From Peredibacter starrii (GTDB taxonomy: Bacteria; Bdellovibrionota; Bacteriovoracia; Bacteriovoracales; Bacteriovoracaceae), in contig NZ_CP139487.1 in the NCBI RefSeq assembly GCF_034259205.1, positions 2,108,001 through 2,172,000 on the forward strand: a DNA stretch of 64,000 nt. The letters are read 5' to 3'. Made by a program: the position numbers and the translations under genes. Below are positions 52,493-61,080 of the stretch, in pieces. Numbering within the stretch: position 1 is the stretch's first letter; each line of letters begins with the position of its first letter. A model generated the notes under the pieces. That model ran no database searches. It saw only the letters and a list, made by a program, of their open reading frames with translations, and was not told where the DNA came from.

Positions 52493-52498
52493 TTAAAT
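52493..52498 (+). promoter_or_regulatory. -10-like element of a probable leaderless promoter
   Basis: TTAAAT ends 7 nt before the ATG at 52506, with TTGTTC (52471-52476) at 16 bp as a possible -35. No ribosome site precedes the gene. Confidence 0.35.
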
Positions 52499-52505
52499 TC
52501 GCTTC

Positions 52506-53990
52506 ATGGGTGTAATCAGTGAGCTCAATCCTACATTAACGGAAGAGATTCAGCGGGTAGCGCAAATTGGCTACTGGAAATATCTGCTAGATAAAGGTGA
52601 ACTTCAAGGAAGTCAGATCATCTATGATATTCATGAGGTGCCTAAGGGTACTGATATTACCCTGACTGACGCCATGAATTTTTATCATCCTAATTCCCGT
52701 GAGATTTTAGAAAGTCATTTTCAGGCCTGCATTGAGAAAGGCATCCCGTATGATCTTGAAGTGCTGATCCTGACTTTCAAGAAAAACAAAAAGTGGGTGC
52801 GCACGATTGGCCATCCCAAAATAGTGGACGGAAAAGTGACCGAGGTCTATGGAGTCTTTCAGGACATTACACATAAAAAGTCTCTCTATGATGAAATCCT
52901 GGACTCAAAAGAAAGGATGGATTTCATTCTTTCTTCCATTAAGATGGGCGTCTGGGAATGGGACTGTACTAATAATAGGCTCCATTGGGATGACACTATT
53001 TTTGAAATGATTGAGGTCATGCGGGGTGAAATAAAATCCGAGGCCGAATTGTACGATAAAATCATTCATCCCGATGACAGGGAGATGGTCACGGAGGCCA
53101 TTCAAGAATCTCTCAATAAACGTAGCGAGTTTAACCTGCGCTACCGAATTATCACGCCCAAGGGCAATACTAAGTACATCATGGCCCGGGGGAAAGTTTA
53201 TAAAAGAGATGGAATTACTTGGTTCACAGGACTCAGTTGGGACGTGACTCATGAAACCAATCTGCAAGAAACGATCAAGGTTCAGCAGACCAAAATTCAA
53301 ACTTCGGCCAGAATGGCAAGCTTAGGTGAGATGGCAAGTGGCATCGCTCATGAAATAAACAATCCGCTTTCAGTCATTCAGACCCAGGCCGATTTTTTGA
53401 AATTAAAGCTTAAGAAGCATGCTTTGAATGAAGATACGATTCAAACTGGATTAGATAAAATCATCGAGACTTGCGGAAGGATCGTAAAAATCGTCAAAGG
53501 TCTCAGGACCTTTTCCCGTCATGCAGAAAATGATCCAATGACCTTAGTTCAATTAGATGAAGTTCTGAATGATTCAATAAGCCTCATTTCTCAAAAATTA
53601 AATTATTCATCGATTGAAGTGAGTATTGATAAAGAAGACAATTTGATCGTCATGGGTCGACCGGCACAGCTGGGCCAGGTGTTTTTGAATCTTCTAAGTA
53701 ATTCGTTTGATGCCATCGCGACGTTAGATAAAAAATGGATCAATATTGAAGTGAAGCGAGTTGGGGACAAAGTCCGATTACGATTTGTTGATTCGGGAAC
53801 TGGAATTATGGACCCCCATGTCACACATATTTTTCAGCCATTTTACACCACAAAGGATGTTGGGAAGGGAACAGGATTAGGTTTATCTATCTCGAAAGGC
53901 ATCATTGAGGAGCATGGAGGAAAACTTCATTACGACCATTGTTCTAAAAACACCACTTTTGTGATTGAACTCCCCGCAGTAAACTCCTAA
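52506..53990 (+). CDS. cytoplasmic PAS-domain sensor histidine kinase
   Basis: This 494-residue protein has two PAS/PAC units (about residues 10-130, with VYGVFQDITHK, and 135-255, with MGVWEWDC and FTGLSWDVTHE). A short coiled coil and a HisKA domain follow, with phospho-acceptor His282 in GIAHEINNPLS. The HATPase domain has the N box (FLNLLSNSFDAI), G1 (DSGTGI) and G2 (GKGTGLGLSIS). No membrane helix is present, so it senses something inside the cell. No response regulator is nearby, so it is an orphan kinase. Confidence 0.95.
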   Translation: MGVISELNPTLTEEIQRVAQIGYWKYLLDKGELQGSQIIYDIHEVPKGTDITLTDAMNFYHPNSREILESHFQACIEKGIPYDLEVLILTFKKNKKWVRTIGHPKIVDGKVTEVYGVFQDITHKKSLYDEILDSKERMDFILSSIKMGVWEWDCTNNRLHWDDTIFEMIEVMRGEIKSEAELYDKIIHPDDREMVTEAIQESLNKRSEFNLRYRIITPKGNTKYIMARGKVYKRDGITWFTGLSWDVTHETNLQETIKVQQTKIQTSARMASLGEMASGIAHEINNPLSVIQTQADFLKLKLKKHALNEDTIQTGLDKIIETCGRIVKIVKGLRTFSRHAENDPMTLVQLDEVLNDSISLISQKLNYSSIEVSIDKEDNLIVMGRPAQLGQVFLNLLSNSFDAIATLDKKWINIEVKRVGDKVRLRFVDSGTGIMDPHVTHIFQPFYTTKDVGKGTGLGLSISKGIIEEHGGKLHYDHCSKNTTFVIELPAVNS

Positions 53991-54031
53991 AAAAGTTGAT
54001 TTATGGGACTTTTAAGCATAAAAATTCCCCC

Positions 54032-54583
54032 ATGAAAAACATCATTCTAGCTCTTGTTCTTTGTCTGGTTTCTCTTTCAGTTCTGGCCCAGGATTTCGAT
54101 CTTCGCGGATTATGGAAGCGCTCAAACGCTCAGCCTGAAGAAAGACCACTAACATTCATTCAAGTAAATGGTGTTTATCACACTCATTCTCAAGAGCGTT
54201 TCGTTTATCCGAATGGCGCGCTTTCGCATACCATTGATCAATCAGTGAAAGTAACAGTTACTCCTAACGGTGAAGTTAAGGGAACAGTTGATTTCTATGA
54301 TTCTCGTGGTTGTTCATACCGTAATCTAGCAGTAACGGGTGAATTCCAAACTGCTGACCAGATTGGATTCGTTATGACAGTGCCTCGTTACAAAGTTGTG
54401 ACAATCACTGCCGGCAATCATTCTCGTTACCAGCATCCCATTTATTGTGATGCCCACATTCCTTACTACCCATATAGATACCGTTATATCTGCGGTTATG
54501 AGAATCGCCCGCTAAGTGTATCTCGCGAGTGTCAGCTGATTGAGACGGTAGATGTACCGGTTTCTTTACAACGTCAATTTTAG
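54032..54583 (+). CDS. secreted protein of unknown function
   Basis: The start at 54032 opens a signal peptide (MKNIILALVLCLVSLSVLA), giving 183 residues. The mature part has a lipocalin-like feel (DFDLRGLWKRSN opening, then beta strands) and a Tyr-rich tail with Cys residues (IPYYPYRYRYICGY, SRECQL). No family is recognised with confidence. It lies just downstream of the histidine kinase gene, in the same direction. Confidence 0.7.
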   Translation: MKNIILALVLCLVSLSVLAQDFDLRGLWKRSNAQPEERPLTFIQVNGVYHTHSQERFVYPNGALSHTIDQSVKVTVTPNGEVKGTVDFYDSRGCSYRNLAVTGEFQTADQIGFVMTVPRYKVVTITAGNHSRYQHPIYCDAHIPYYPYRYRYICGYENRPLSVSRECQLIETVDVPVSLQRQF

Positions 54584-54617
54584 TGCACTAAGTCCTGTCA
54601 TTTAAATCCGGGCCTAA

Positions 54618-54623
54618 TAGAAT
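54618..54623 (+). promoter_or_regulatory. -10 element of a probable leaderless promoter for the zincin gene
   Basis: TAGAAT ends 6 nt before the ATG at 54630, with CTGTCA (54595-54600, 4 of 6 matches to the -35 consensus) 17 bp upstream. No Shine-Dalgarno precedes the gene. Confidence 0.4.
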
Positions 54624-54629
54624 CAATGC

Positions 54630-55325
54630 ATGAAGAATTGGTTTCTTATCCTTTTATTGTTCTCTACCCAGGCCTTTGCTCATTTAGATGAAGTCGTTCC
54701 CTTTACTGCCGGATCAAAACTTTCGCGTACACGTTTTAGAACTGTCATTCAGATCCTGAAGACCAGATTTGCACCCTTATCTCAAAAAGACGGTCGTGTT
54801 CTCGAATTTTATACCGATTATGAATCTGATTGGGCCCAGGGATTTGCTCGTCGTTGGGAAACTGATCAAGTTCATATCTACGGAGGCCTTGCCGCCATCC
54901 CTAATGTCACGGAAGATTCTTTTGCTCTCGTTGTGTGCCATGAACTGGGTCACCTATATGCAGGAACACCATATTCTGATTCACACAATCGCATCGCCGT
55001 AGAAGGTCAGGCCGATTACTGGGCGACTCTTCGTTGTTTTAAAGAAGTGGTAGGAGAGTTACCTAAGCTCACTCCAAGTAGAAACGCTTCAGAACTTTGT
55101 AAAGATGAAGAGACATGTGCTCGTGCTTTGGATGCGGCCTTGGTATTAACTGCTTTCTATGCAGATAACCGGTCTATTCCTCATCCCAAACTTAGTACTC
55201 CAGATACTTCAGTGGTAACGGAAGTTTTAAAAACTCATCCGGAACCTCAATGTCGATTAGATACTTACAGGGCCGGACTTTTTGGAATGAAACAACCCAC
55301 CTGCTGGATGCCATGGAATATTTAA
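54630..55325 (+). CDS. secreted zincin-type metalloprotease-like protein
   Basis: This 231-residue protein has a signal peptide (MKNWFLILLLFSTQAFA). Its zinc motif HELGH is at residues 104-108, and Glu125 in VEGQADYWA is a likely third ligand, as in gluzincins. Four or more Cys in the second half suggest disulfides. It resembles no named M-family that I can place from memory, though it is close in layout to small M48-like enzymes. It overlaps the start of the DUF4126 gene by 13 bp. Confidence 0.75.
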   Translation: MKNWFLILLLFSTQAFAHLDEVVPFTAGSKLSRTRFRTVIQILKTRFAPLSQKDGRVLEFYTDYESDWAQGFARRWETDQVHIYGGLAAIPNVTEDSFALVVCHELGHLYAGTPYSDSHNRIAVEGQADYWATLRCFKEVVGELPKLTPSRNASELCKDEETCARALDAALVLTAFYADNRSIPHPKLSTPDTSVVTEVLKTHPEPQCRLDTYRAGLFGMKQPTCWMPWNI

Positions 55326-55915
55326 ACACCACAAACATTATTAGTTTTCTCATTGGGATTTCTCTCGCCGCCTGTGCTGGTTTTCGTATTTTTGTTCCCT
55401 TACTCATAAGTTCGATTGCATTTAAAATGGGTTGGATTTCACCAATTGAAAGTCTCAAATGGTTGGGGTCAACTGAGGCCCTAATTATTTTTGCCGTTGC
55501 CGCAATTTTTGAATCTCTGGCCTTTATGATTCCCTGGCTTGATCACGCTTTTGATGTCATGGCCGCACCTCTGGCCGCTGTGGCCGGAATGGTCCTTGCC
55601 TCGGCAGTGATGAAAGATATGCCTCCCTCGCTTCAGATTGGTTTGGGTATTATTGCTGGTGGTGGAACCGCGGGAATGGTGCATGCAACGAGTTCTCTTC
55701 TTCGTTTGGGATCAACCAAAATGACGGGAGGATTGGGAAACCCCATCTTTGCTAAAATAGAAACTCTTATCTCAGGTATCGGCTCACTTCTGGCAATCTT
55801 TCTTCCTATCATTATGATTCTAGGATTAGTGCTCTTCTTCGGAGGGGCCTACTGGATTTTGAAGAAGACCATTCTTAGAAGTAAACCTTCAGACACACCA
55901 AATTTTAAAAACTGA
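55313..55915 (+). CDS. DUF4126 membrane protein
   Basis: This 200-residue protein starts at the ATG at 55313, inside the end of the zincin gene. It has six or so hydrophobic stretches, with the DUF4126 pattern LAACAGFRIFVPLL, a glycine-rich GIIAGGGTAGMVHATSS and the final LILGLVLFFGGAYW. The family is an inner-membrane protein of unknown function. The 13-bp overlap suggests co-expression with the secreted metalloprotease. Confidence 0.85.
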   Translation: MEYLNTTNIISFLIGISLAACAGFRIFVPLLISSIAFKMGWISPIESLKWLGSTEALIIFAVAAIFESLAFMIPWLDHAFDVMAAPLAAVAGMVLASAVMKDMPPSLQIGLGIIAGGGTAGMVHATSSLLRLGSTKMTGGLGNPIFAKIETLISGIGSLLAIFLPIIMILGLVLFFGGAYWILKKTILRSKPSDTPNFKN

Positions 55916-55980
55916 ATTGCTTCTTTTTTGACCCGCTGAATGAAACTCAGATATTTTTTTCTTAAGATCAGGAGGGATCT

Positions 55981-56442
55981 ATGGAAACAAATGTAGAGCC
56001 AATTCCTAAGGGGTATCACTCCTTAACTCCCTATCTCATTGTGAACGATGCCAAGAAGGCGATTCAATTTTATGAGAAAGTGTTCGGTGCCAAAGAACTT
56101 TATCGAATGGATGCACCGAATGGAAAAATCGGACACTGTGAAATTGAAATCGGTGATTCAAGATTCATGCTGGCCGATGAATTTCCAGAGCGGGGAGCAG
56201 TGGCACCAACTCAAGGTGGGCGAGCTTTCTCTTTAGTGCTTTATGTCCCGAATGTGGACGAAATCTTTGATGAGGCCATCGATAATGGCGGAGTCATTGT
56301 TCATCCTGTAAAGGACCAATTTTATGGAGACCGAATGGGAACTTTCCGTGATCCATTTGGACATGAATGGAGTGTGGGAACTCATGTAGAAGACGTATCC
56401 CCTGAAGAAATGGATAAACGATCTAAAGAAATGTTTAGCTAA
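55981..56442 (+). CDS. VOC-superfamily (PhnB/glyoxalase-like) protein
   Basis: This 153-residue protein is PhnB-like: HSLTPYLIVNDAKKAIQFYEKVFGA, then GHCEIEIGDSRFMLADEF, and RMGTFRDPFGHEWSVGTH in the second beta-alpha-beta-beta-beta unit. Such VOC domains bind a metal and act on small molecules or confer resistance; members named PhnB are mostly uncharacterised. A clear AGGAGGGAT ribosome site lies before the ATG. No partner genes are evident. Confidence 0.92.
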   Translation: METNVEPIPKGYHSLTPYLIVNDAKKAIQFYEKVFGAKELYRMDAPNGKIGHCEIEIGDSRFMLADEFPERGAVAPTQGGRAFSLVLYVPNVDEIFDEAIDNGGVIVHPVKDQFYGDRMGTFRDPFGHEWSVGTHVEDVSPEEMDKRSKEMFS

Positions 56443-56557
56443 ACCTGGAATTGTTAAGACTGAGTTATTTTTACAAAACCGTCCTCCCGCTACTTTACGG
56501 GAAAGTAGGTGATTTGTTACTAAGGGGCCCAAAGTAACATTCATTTTGGAGGTTCTG

Positions 56558-56971
56558 ATGAAACATGTTTCATCTCTTCTAGTTCTTTCAGTGTTTTTTC
56601 TTTTAATTACCAATGCCATGGCAGCAACTATCCCTTCAATGAAGGACTGCACTCTGGATCTTTATAAGGCCAATCCTTGGCAATCAACTTACACAGTTGA
56701 GGATTCACGCGTTACCGGAAATAAAGCATCAGAAGTTATTCAAACGATTAAGTTAAACCGCGCTTCAATCAACACTCAAGTTGATATTTTGAATGTGCCT
56801 CGTTACGACATCATCACGAAGAAAGTCCTTCTTGATAAGCGTGGTGTTGATCCGAAGGCCTGCGAAGGTGTTATTTCCGCTCTGAAAGTGACGATCTGTA
56901 CACAGGACGCCGCTGTTGCCGCTTGCGAAACTCGTTGTGAGTTTAAATGGATTGGAGCAGATTGCCGTTAA
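56558..56971 (+). CDS. small secreted Cys-rich protein of unknown function
   Basis: I choose the ATG at 56558, with GGAGG 7 nt before it, giving 137 residues. It has a signal peptide (MKHVSSLLVLSVFFLLITNAMA). The mature part has seven Cys, most in the C-terminal third (KACEG, TICTQ, AACETRCEF, ADCR). No family is recognised. Confidence 0.73.
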   Translation: MKHVSSLLVLSVFFLLITNAMAATIPSMKDCTLDLYKANPWQSTYTVEDSRVTGNKASEVIQTIKLNRASINTQVDILNVPRYDIITKKVLLDKRGVDPKACEGVISALKVTICTQDAAVAACETRCEFKWIGADCR

Positions 56972-57070
56972 TCAAAATTTATCCCCAAGGACCGGCCTCT
57001 ACATAGATGGGCCGGTCTTCTCTGTGGTAGCAATTGGGAAATGAGTCTTACTTACCCAAAAGGAGCTACC

Positions 57071-57418
57071 ATGAAATATCTTTTCTCCGTTCTTCTTTTT
57101 CTAGTAATGTCGCCGGCCTTCGCAGTGACTTGGACTTATCAGGTAAATATCAATAGCAATAAAGGCATTGTTAAAACGTTGGATCCGACTCGAAATGCTT
57201 TCGAAGCGGGAAACCACTATTGTGAAGTTACTCCTGTGGTAGTGAATAATCAGACAGAGTTTCGTTCCCTTAATTGTGGCGTAGGTTCAGGGACGGTAGG
57301 AACAGGTGGTCTTTGTACTCAGAAGGGAGCGAAGAATGCTTCTGTTCAATATGCCATTCTTAATATCAGTGATCCTAAAAACGTCATTAACGTCGTCGTA
57401 GCATGTAAATTTGATTAG
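57071..57418 (+). CDS. small secreted protein of unknown function
   Basis: The start at 57071 has AAAGGAGC upstream and a signal peptide (MKYLFSVLLFLVMSPAFA), giving 115 residues. The mature part is beta-rich with four Cys (HYCEV, NCGVG, LCTQ, ACKFD), probably two disulfides. No family is recognised. A strong terminator follows. Confidence 0.75.
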   Translation: MKYLFSVLLFLVMSPAFAVTWTYQVNINSNKGIVKTLDPTRNAFEAGNHYCEVTPVVVNNQTEFRSLNCGVGSGTVGTGGLCTQKGAKNASVQYAILNISDPKNVINVVVACKFD

Positions 57419-57422
57419 AACC

Positions 57423-57443
57423 GGGGCCCTTGGGCCCCTTTTT
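57423..57443 (+). terminator. rho-independent terminator
   Basis: GGGGCC (57423-57428), loop CTTG, then GGCCCC (57433-57438) followed by five T. Confidence 0.88.
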
Positions 57444-57494
57444 ATTGACCCCCTTTAAGAACCATGGTTTAAGCCGGGTACATAAGGAAATAAG

Positions 57495-57878
57495 ATGAAA
57501 TCAACACTGGTTTTCATTCTCTCACTCACGTCCTTATCGGCCCTGGCACAAAGAATGTGTCCTACCCGAACTTTTGAACTCGTTGCTTGCAGAGAGCAGA
57601 ATTCAATCTCGATTTCAATTTGTGAAAATAAAGATAAAAAATTGGCCATGGTCTACCGTCGTACTCTTCAAGAGAATGTCGAGATTTATGAGACCAAGTT
57701 AGAAGAAAATAATTCTCATTACATCTTTAGAAGAGTCACTGATTCATCTGAGCAAATGGAACTTCAGGTCCAGAAAACCATCGATGATCATGCTCCCGGT
57801 TTCTTTACGTATTCGACACCAACAATCCAGACCCAAATAACCTTTAGATGTCTCACACGTCTACAAACCCAATGGTGA
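57495..57878 (+). CDS. small secreted protein of unknown function
   Basis: This 127-residue protein has a signal peptide (MKSTLVFILSLTSLSALA) and four Cys. The N-terminal mature part reads RMCPTRTFELVACREQNS. No family is recognised. It lies 3 bp upstream of the PHB-depolymerase-like gene, so they form an operon. Confidence 0.73.
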   Translation: MKSTLVFILSLTSLSALAQRMCPTRTFELVACREQNSISISICENKDKKLAMVYRRTLQENVEIYETKLEENNSHYIFRRVTDSSEQMELQVQKTIDDHAPGFFTYSTPTIQTQITFRCLTRLQTQW

Positions 57879-57881
57879 ATT

Positions 57882-58874
57882 ATGAAATGGCTGCTCCCTC
57901 TCACACTTCTTCCTCTCACAGCTTTTGCAAGTTCTAAAATCACTGTCTCGGGCATTTCCTCTGGCGCCTATATGGCCCAGCAGTTTCACACTGCCTTTTC
58001 ATCTGATGTTTCCGGAGTCGGGATTGTGGCCGGAGGCCCCTATTACTGCGCCGGTGGACAGGCGATGCTGGCGATGAATCGTTGTATGAACACAAAAATG
58101 GGTTCACCGATCCCCGAACAATCTGTTTACGCCGCAAAGATCCTTGCGATGAGTGGTCTGATTGATCCAGTTAGTAATGTTGCTAATTCTCGGGTGTATG
58201 TATTCTCGGGCAGAAATGATCAAACGGTTTTCCCGATGGTCGCAGATGCGGCGGTTGAGACTTATCGCCTCTGGGGAGTGAATCCTCGTAACATTCGATA
58301 TGAAAATAAGATGAACGCCGGTCACACTTTTCCTACAGTGGGGTTCGGGAACAACTGTGAGGCGAGTGAAGTTCCTTTTATTTCAAAGTGTGGAAAGGAC
58401 GTAGCAGGAGAAATCCTGAATCATGTGATTGGCCCCTTACACCGTAAGACCGCTCCCAGATCCAATCGCTTTTTTACCATTAATCAATTAGCGGGAATGT
58501 ATTCAGCTGAGGTCGCGATTGCGAATATGGGCCGGAAGGCCTATGCCTATGTTCCGGATGGCTGTGAATACCCGGATGCTAATGGCTGTCACGTGCATGT
58601 GGCCTTCCACGGCTGTAAACAGACCCTGGATGATATTAAAACGACTTTCATCAAAGAGGCGGGGTACAACGCCTGGGCCGAATCAAATCGCATTGTGGTG
58701 GTTTATCCGCAGGCAGTGAAGAGTCCTATGACCAATCCGAATGGTTGTTGGGACTGGTGGGGTTATGCGGGTCAGTTTTACCACACTCAACAAGGTGTTC
58801 AGTTAAAACAGGTCTACAAGATGATTAAAAATATCAAGGAAGGAAGATTAAAGCTTGAGCCGGTGGGAATTTAA
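57882..58874 (+). CDS. secreted PHB-depolymerase-family esterase
   Basis: This 330-residue protein has a signal peptide (MKWLLPLTLLPLTAFA). It shows the extracellular PHB depolymerase pattern: nucleophile VSGISSGAYMAQQ, NAGHTFPT with the catalytic His, and the C-terminal VAFHGCKQTLDD (oxyanion) and PNGCWDWWGY segments. Such enzymes hydrolyse polyhydroxybutyrate or related oligomers. Whether it uses polymer is not certain, since no substrate-binding domain is attached. It follows the small secreted gene by 3 bp and ends at a clear terminator. Confidence 0.88.
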   Translation: MKWLLPLTLLPLTAFASSKITVSGISSGAYMAQQFHTAFSSDVSGVGIVAGGPYYCAGGQAMLAMNRCMNTKMGSPIPEQSVYAAKILAMSGLIDPVSNVANSRVYVFSGRNDQTVFPMVADAAVETYRLWGVNPRNIRYENKMNAGHTFPTVGFGNNCEASEVPFISKCGKDVAGEILNHVIGPLHRKTAPRSNRFFTINQLAGMYSAEVAIANMGRKAYAYVPDGCEYPDANGCHVHVAFHGCKQTLDDIKTTFIKEAGYNAWAESNRIVVVYPQAVKSPMTNPNGCWDWWGYAGQFYHTQQGVQLKQVYKMIKNIKEGRLKLEPVGI

Positions 58875-58883
58875 GAGAGAAAA

Positions 58884-58915
58884 CTGGTGTTGAAGAACTC
58901 AACACCAGTTTTGAA
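58884..58915. terminator. 10-bp stem terminator between convergent genes
   Basis: CTGGTGTTGA (58884-58893), loop AGAAC, then TCAACACCAG (58899-58908) and a short T run. Confidence 0.8.
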
Positions 58916-58922
58916 ATAAGAA

Positions 58923-59342
58923 TTAATTACGTAATTTATAAACGATACATTCAACTTTGTGTTCGAATTGATCATTCATCACAACCACGCGATCGGCCAC
59001 CACAACATATTGCTTGTTGGTTACATCTGCACGAGTGCGAAGCAGGTTTTCATTAAAACCATCATTTGTTCCAACTGAAGTTGAAGATAGAAACTGAGTC
59101 GTTCCCCAGAGTCTGTAAACTGAACCGTATTCTACTAAACGGCTGCGTGTAAGACGGCCATTTGTAGCAGTAACTTTTACGCCATTAGCTTCTTCACGAA
59201 CAGTTACTGAACATCGCTCGTTGGCAAATCGGCCATAATAGGTTCCAACTGGAAGCACCATTGTCAGGGCCTCAGTGGCGTCCATCTCTTGAGCAAAGGC
59301 CCTTCCAGAAACCAGGGCCAGTGCGATTAATAGCATCTTCAT
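58923..59342 (-). CDS. small secreted protein, paralogue of the protein at 59909
   Basis: This 139-residue protein has a signal peptide (MKMLLIALALVSGRAFA). It is clearly related along its length to the protein encoded at 59909-60319: DATE or DATD then LPVG(T/S)Y, TNDG...EN(L/I)LRT and QYVVVAD are shared, with one Cys near the N-terminus and one at VEC. Family unknown. It is the last gene of a three-gene operon. Confidence 0.78.
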   Translation of the reverse strand: MKMLLIALALVSGRAFAQEMDATEALTMVLPVGTYYGRFANERCSVTVREEANGVKVTATNGRLTRSRLVEYGSVYRLWGTTQFLSSTSVGTNDGFNENLLRTRADVTNKQYVVVADRVVVMNDQFEHKVECIVYKLRN

Positions 59343-59363
59343 AAATTCTCCAGCGAGAGTTGG

Positions 59364-59912
59364 TTATTTTACTATTAAACGGTAGCTTCCAAGAGTCTCA
59401 TAACCACTATCAATCACTTCATCAGTACTTACTTTGGTGATGGTGAAAATTGATTGAACGCCGATGACCACTGATTTTTTACCGGCCGGAGCATCGTCGT
59501 ATGAAACGTTAATGGTGTTAAGAGAAGCTGAGAATGTATTGTCAGAGTTCTCTTTAAGTTGTGCTTCTGTGGCCATACGAGCAAGGCCAGTTGTTGCATA
59601 AAGCTTAGGGACAGTTCTCACGATCTTGTACTCAACGCCATCAACGAATACTGTTCTTTCGTAGAAATTAGTGTCACGAACAAATTGGAAACCTTGTTCT
59701 GATTCCACACACTTTAAAAATTCGATATCGATTTTAGTGCTGTCAGCAAGTTTCTTAGCTTTTAAGGGACGGTACACACCGTGAAACTGATGTTGGAATA
59801 CGTCTGCCGCTGATTCACAACGAGCAACAGAACCATCAAAAGTTTTGATCATATCTTGAGCAGATACAACACCAGAGAAAGCAACTACAGCAGCAAGAAT
59901 TAAATTTTTCAT
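59364..59912 (-). CDS. secreted protein of unknown function
   Basis: The start at 59912 gives 182 residues and a signal peptide (MKNLILAAVVAFSGVVSA). The mature part has only two Cys and looks like a beta-sandwich. It lies between two paralogous secreted proteins and overlaps the upstream one by 4 bp (ATGA), so its production is coupled to theirs. No family is recognised. Confidence 0.75.
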   Translation of the reverse strand: MKNLILAAVVAFSGVVSAQDMIKTFDGSVARCESAADVFQHQFHGVYRPLKAKKLADSTKIDIEFLKCVESEQGFQFVRDTNFYERTVFVDGVEYKIVRTVPKLYATTGLARMATEAQLKENSDNTFSASLNTINVSYDDAPAGKKSVVIGVQSIFTITKVSTDEVIDSGYETLGSYRLIVK

Positions 59913-60319
59913 AGATTTACCACACACTCCACGGCCAATTCATAGTTGATATGGTTCACAATAAAGTGGTCGGCCACTACCACGTATTGCTGATTTTCAG
60001 TTACAGGAATTGTTCTTAGGATGTTTTCTCTTGTCCCGTCATTAGTAGATAATTTCTCAGTCGAAAGAAAGTGTCCTGGGAGACGAGCAAAATAAACAGT
60101 ACCACGAGCAACTTCTCTAACACGAACAAGACTGTTATTAGAAGCTGTTACCTGAATCCCGTTAGCAGTTTTCTTTACAGAAACTTTACAAGGCTGATTA
60201 TTGTATGAGCCAGAATATGAACCTACAGGAAGAATCGCAGTGAGAACGTCAGTAGCGTCTGGAACTTGTGCGAATGCAGTTGATGAGAGTAGAACGAGGG
60301 CCGTTACTAGTAATTTCAT
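59909..60319 (-). CDS. small secreted protein, paralogue of the protein at 58923
   Basis: This 136-residue protein has a signal peptide (MKLLVTALVLLSSTAFA) and the strong ribosome site AGGAGACC. It has the same layout as the protein at 58923, with Cys in QPCKVS and VECVV matching its pair. First gene of the three-gene operon. Function unknown. Confidence 0.78.
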   Translation of the reverse strand: MKLLVTALVLLSSTAFAQVPDATDVLTAILPVGSYSGSYNNQPCKVSVKKTANGIQVTASNNSLVRVREVARGTVYFARLPGHFLSTEKLSTNDGTRENILRTIPVTENQQYVVVADHFIVNHINYELAVECVVNL

Positions 60320-60388
60320 AAAGGTCTCCTTTTGAGTTTCGACCTTTATAGTACGTTCGGACCCTCACGATAAGTAAAAATGTAAGAA

Positions 60389-60976
60389 TTATAGCTCTAG
60401 GAAAATCTGGGTCCAGTAATAGGTCCCAGAGGCGCTTTTGGCATATCCAAAGCCAGTGTGAGTCACTCGAGACTGTTCAATATTGGCCCTGTGCCCCGAA
60501 GAATTCATCCAGGCATTAAAAGCTGCCTGAGGAGTCTTCTGGCCATAGGCCACGTTTTCAGCACAAAGATTTCCACCACCTAGAACCGCTCGGGCCTGAC
60601 TACAACGAGATGAGAATCCCGTGTGTCCGAAGGCGACTGTCCCGTTGGCCATGTTCTGACTGTGGGTCTGAGCGATTTTCTCCATTCCAGGGTCATGAAT
60701 TAAGGCCCGGAGACCTAAACTCTGACGGTGATCATTTATCAGGTCCATGAATTCTTCGGTCCAGGTCTGGGTCGGAGTGGTAGTTCCGCCCGTTGTCGTT
60801 CCGGTGGTTGAACCCCCAGTTGTTCCTCCAGTCGTGGTCCCGGTTGAACCACTACTAGATCCTGCAGTCGTTTCATCAACTACCGTTTGGTCAGATGAGG
60901 ATGAGTCCTCGCCAGGATTTTTGTTACAAGCTGTGACTAATAAAAGTGTCGTGAGAAGTAGTGTTGTTGTTTTCAT
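60389..60976 (-). CDS. CAP/SCP-domain lipoprotein
   Basis: This 195-residue lipoprotein (lipobox LVTAC, Cys17) has a Gly/Ser/Thr linker at about residues 37-68 and then a CAP domain. The CAP signature is HSQNMANG with the first His, AENVAYG with Glu, GHRANI with the second His, and YYWTQIF. Bacterial CAP proteins of this type are secreted and their function is mostly unknown. A CSRCSQ-like Cys pair plus another Cys may form disulfides. The linker recalls the lipoprotein at 26.5 kb. Confidence 0.9.
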   Translation of the reverse strand: MKTTTLLLTTLLLVTACNKNPGEDSSSSDQTVVDETTAGSSSGSTGTTTGGTTGGSTTGTTTGGTTTPTQTWTEEFMDLINDHRQSLGLRALIHDPGMEKIAQTHSQNMANGTVAFGHTGFSSRCSQARAVLGGGNLCAENVAYGQKTPQAAFNAWMNSSGHRANIEQSRVTHTGFGYAKSASGTYYWTQIFLEL

Positions 60977-61080
60977 AAATTCATTTTGAATTCATTCGAA
61001 AAACACCGCAATCCGGGGAAAAAAATTGTCTTCCACATTTTCCCAACAGTTTGATACGTTTAGCTTATCAAAGGAAATTT

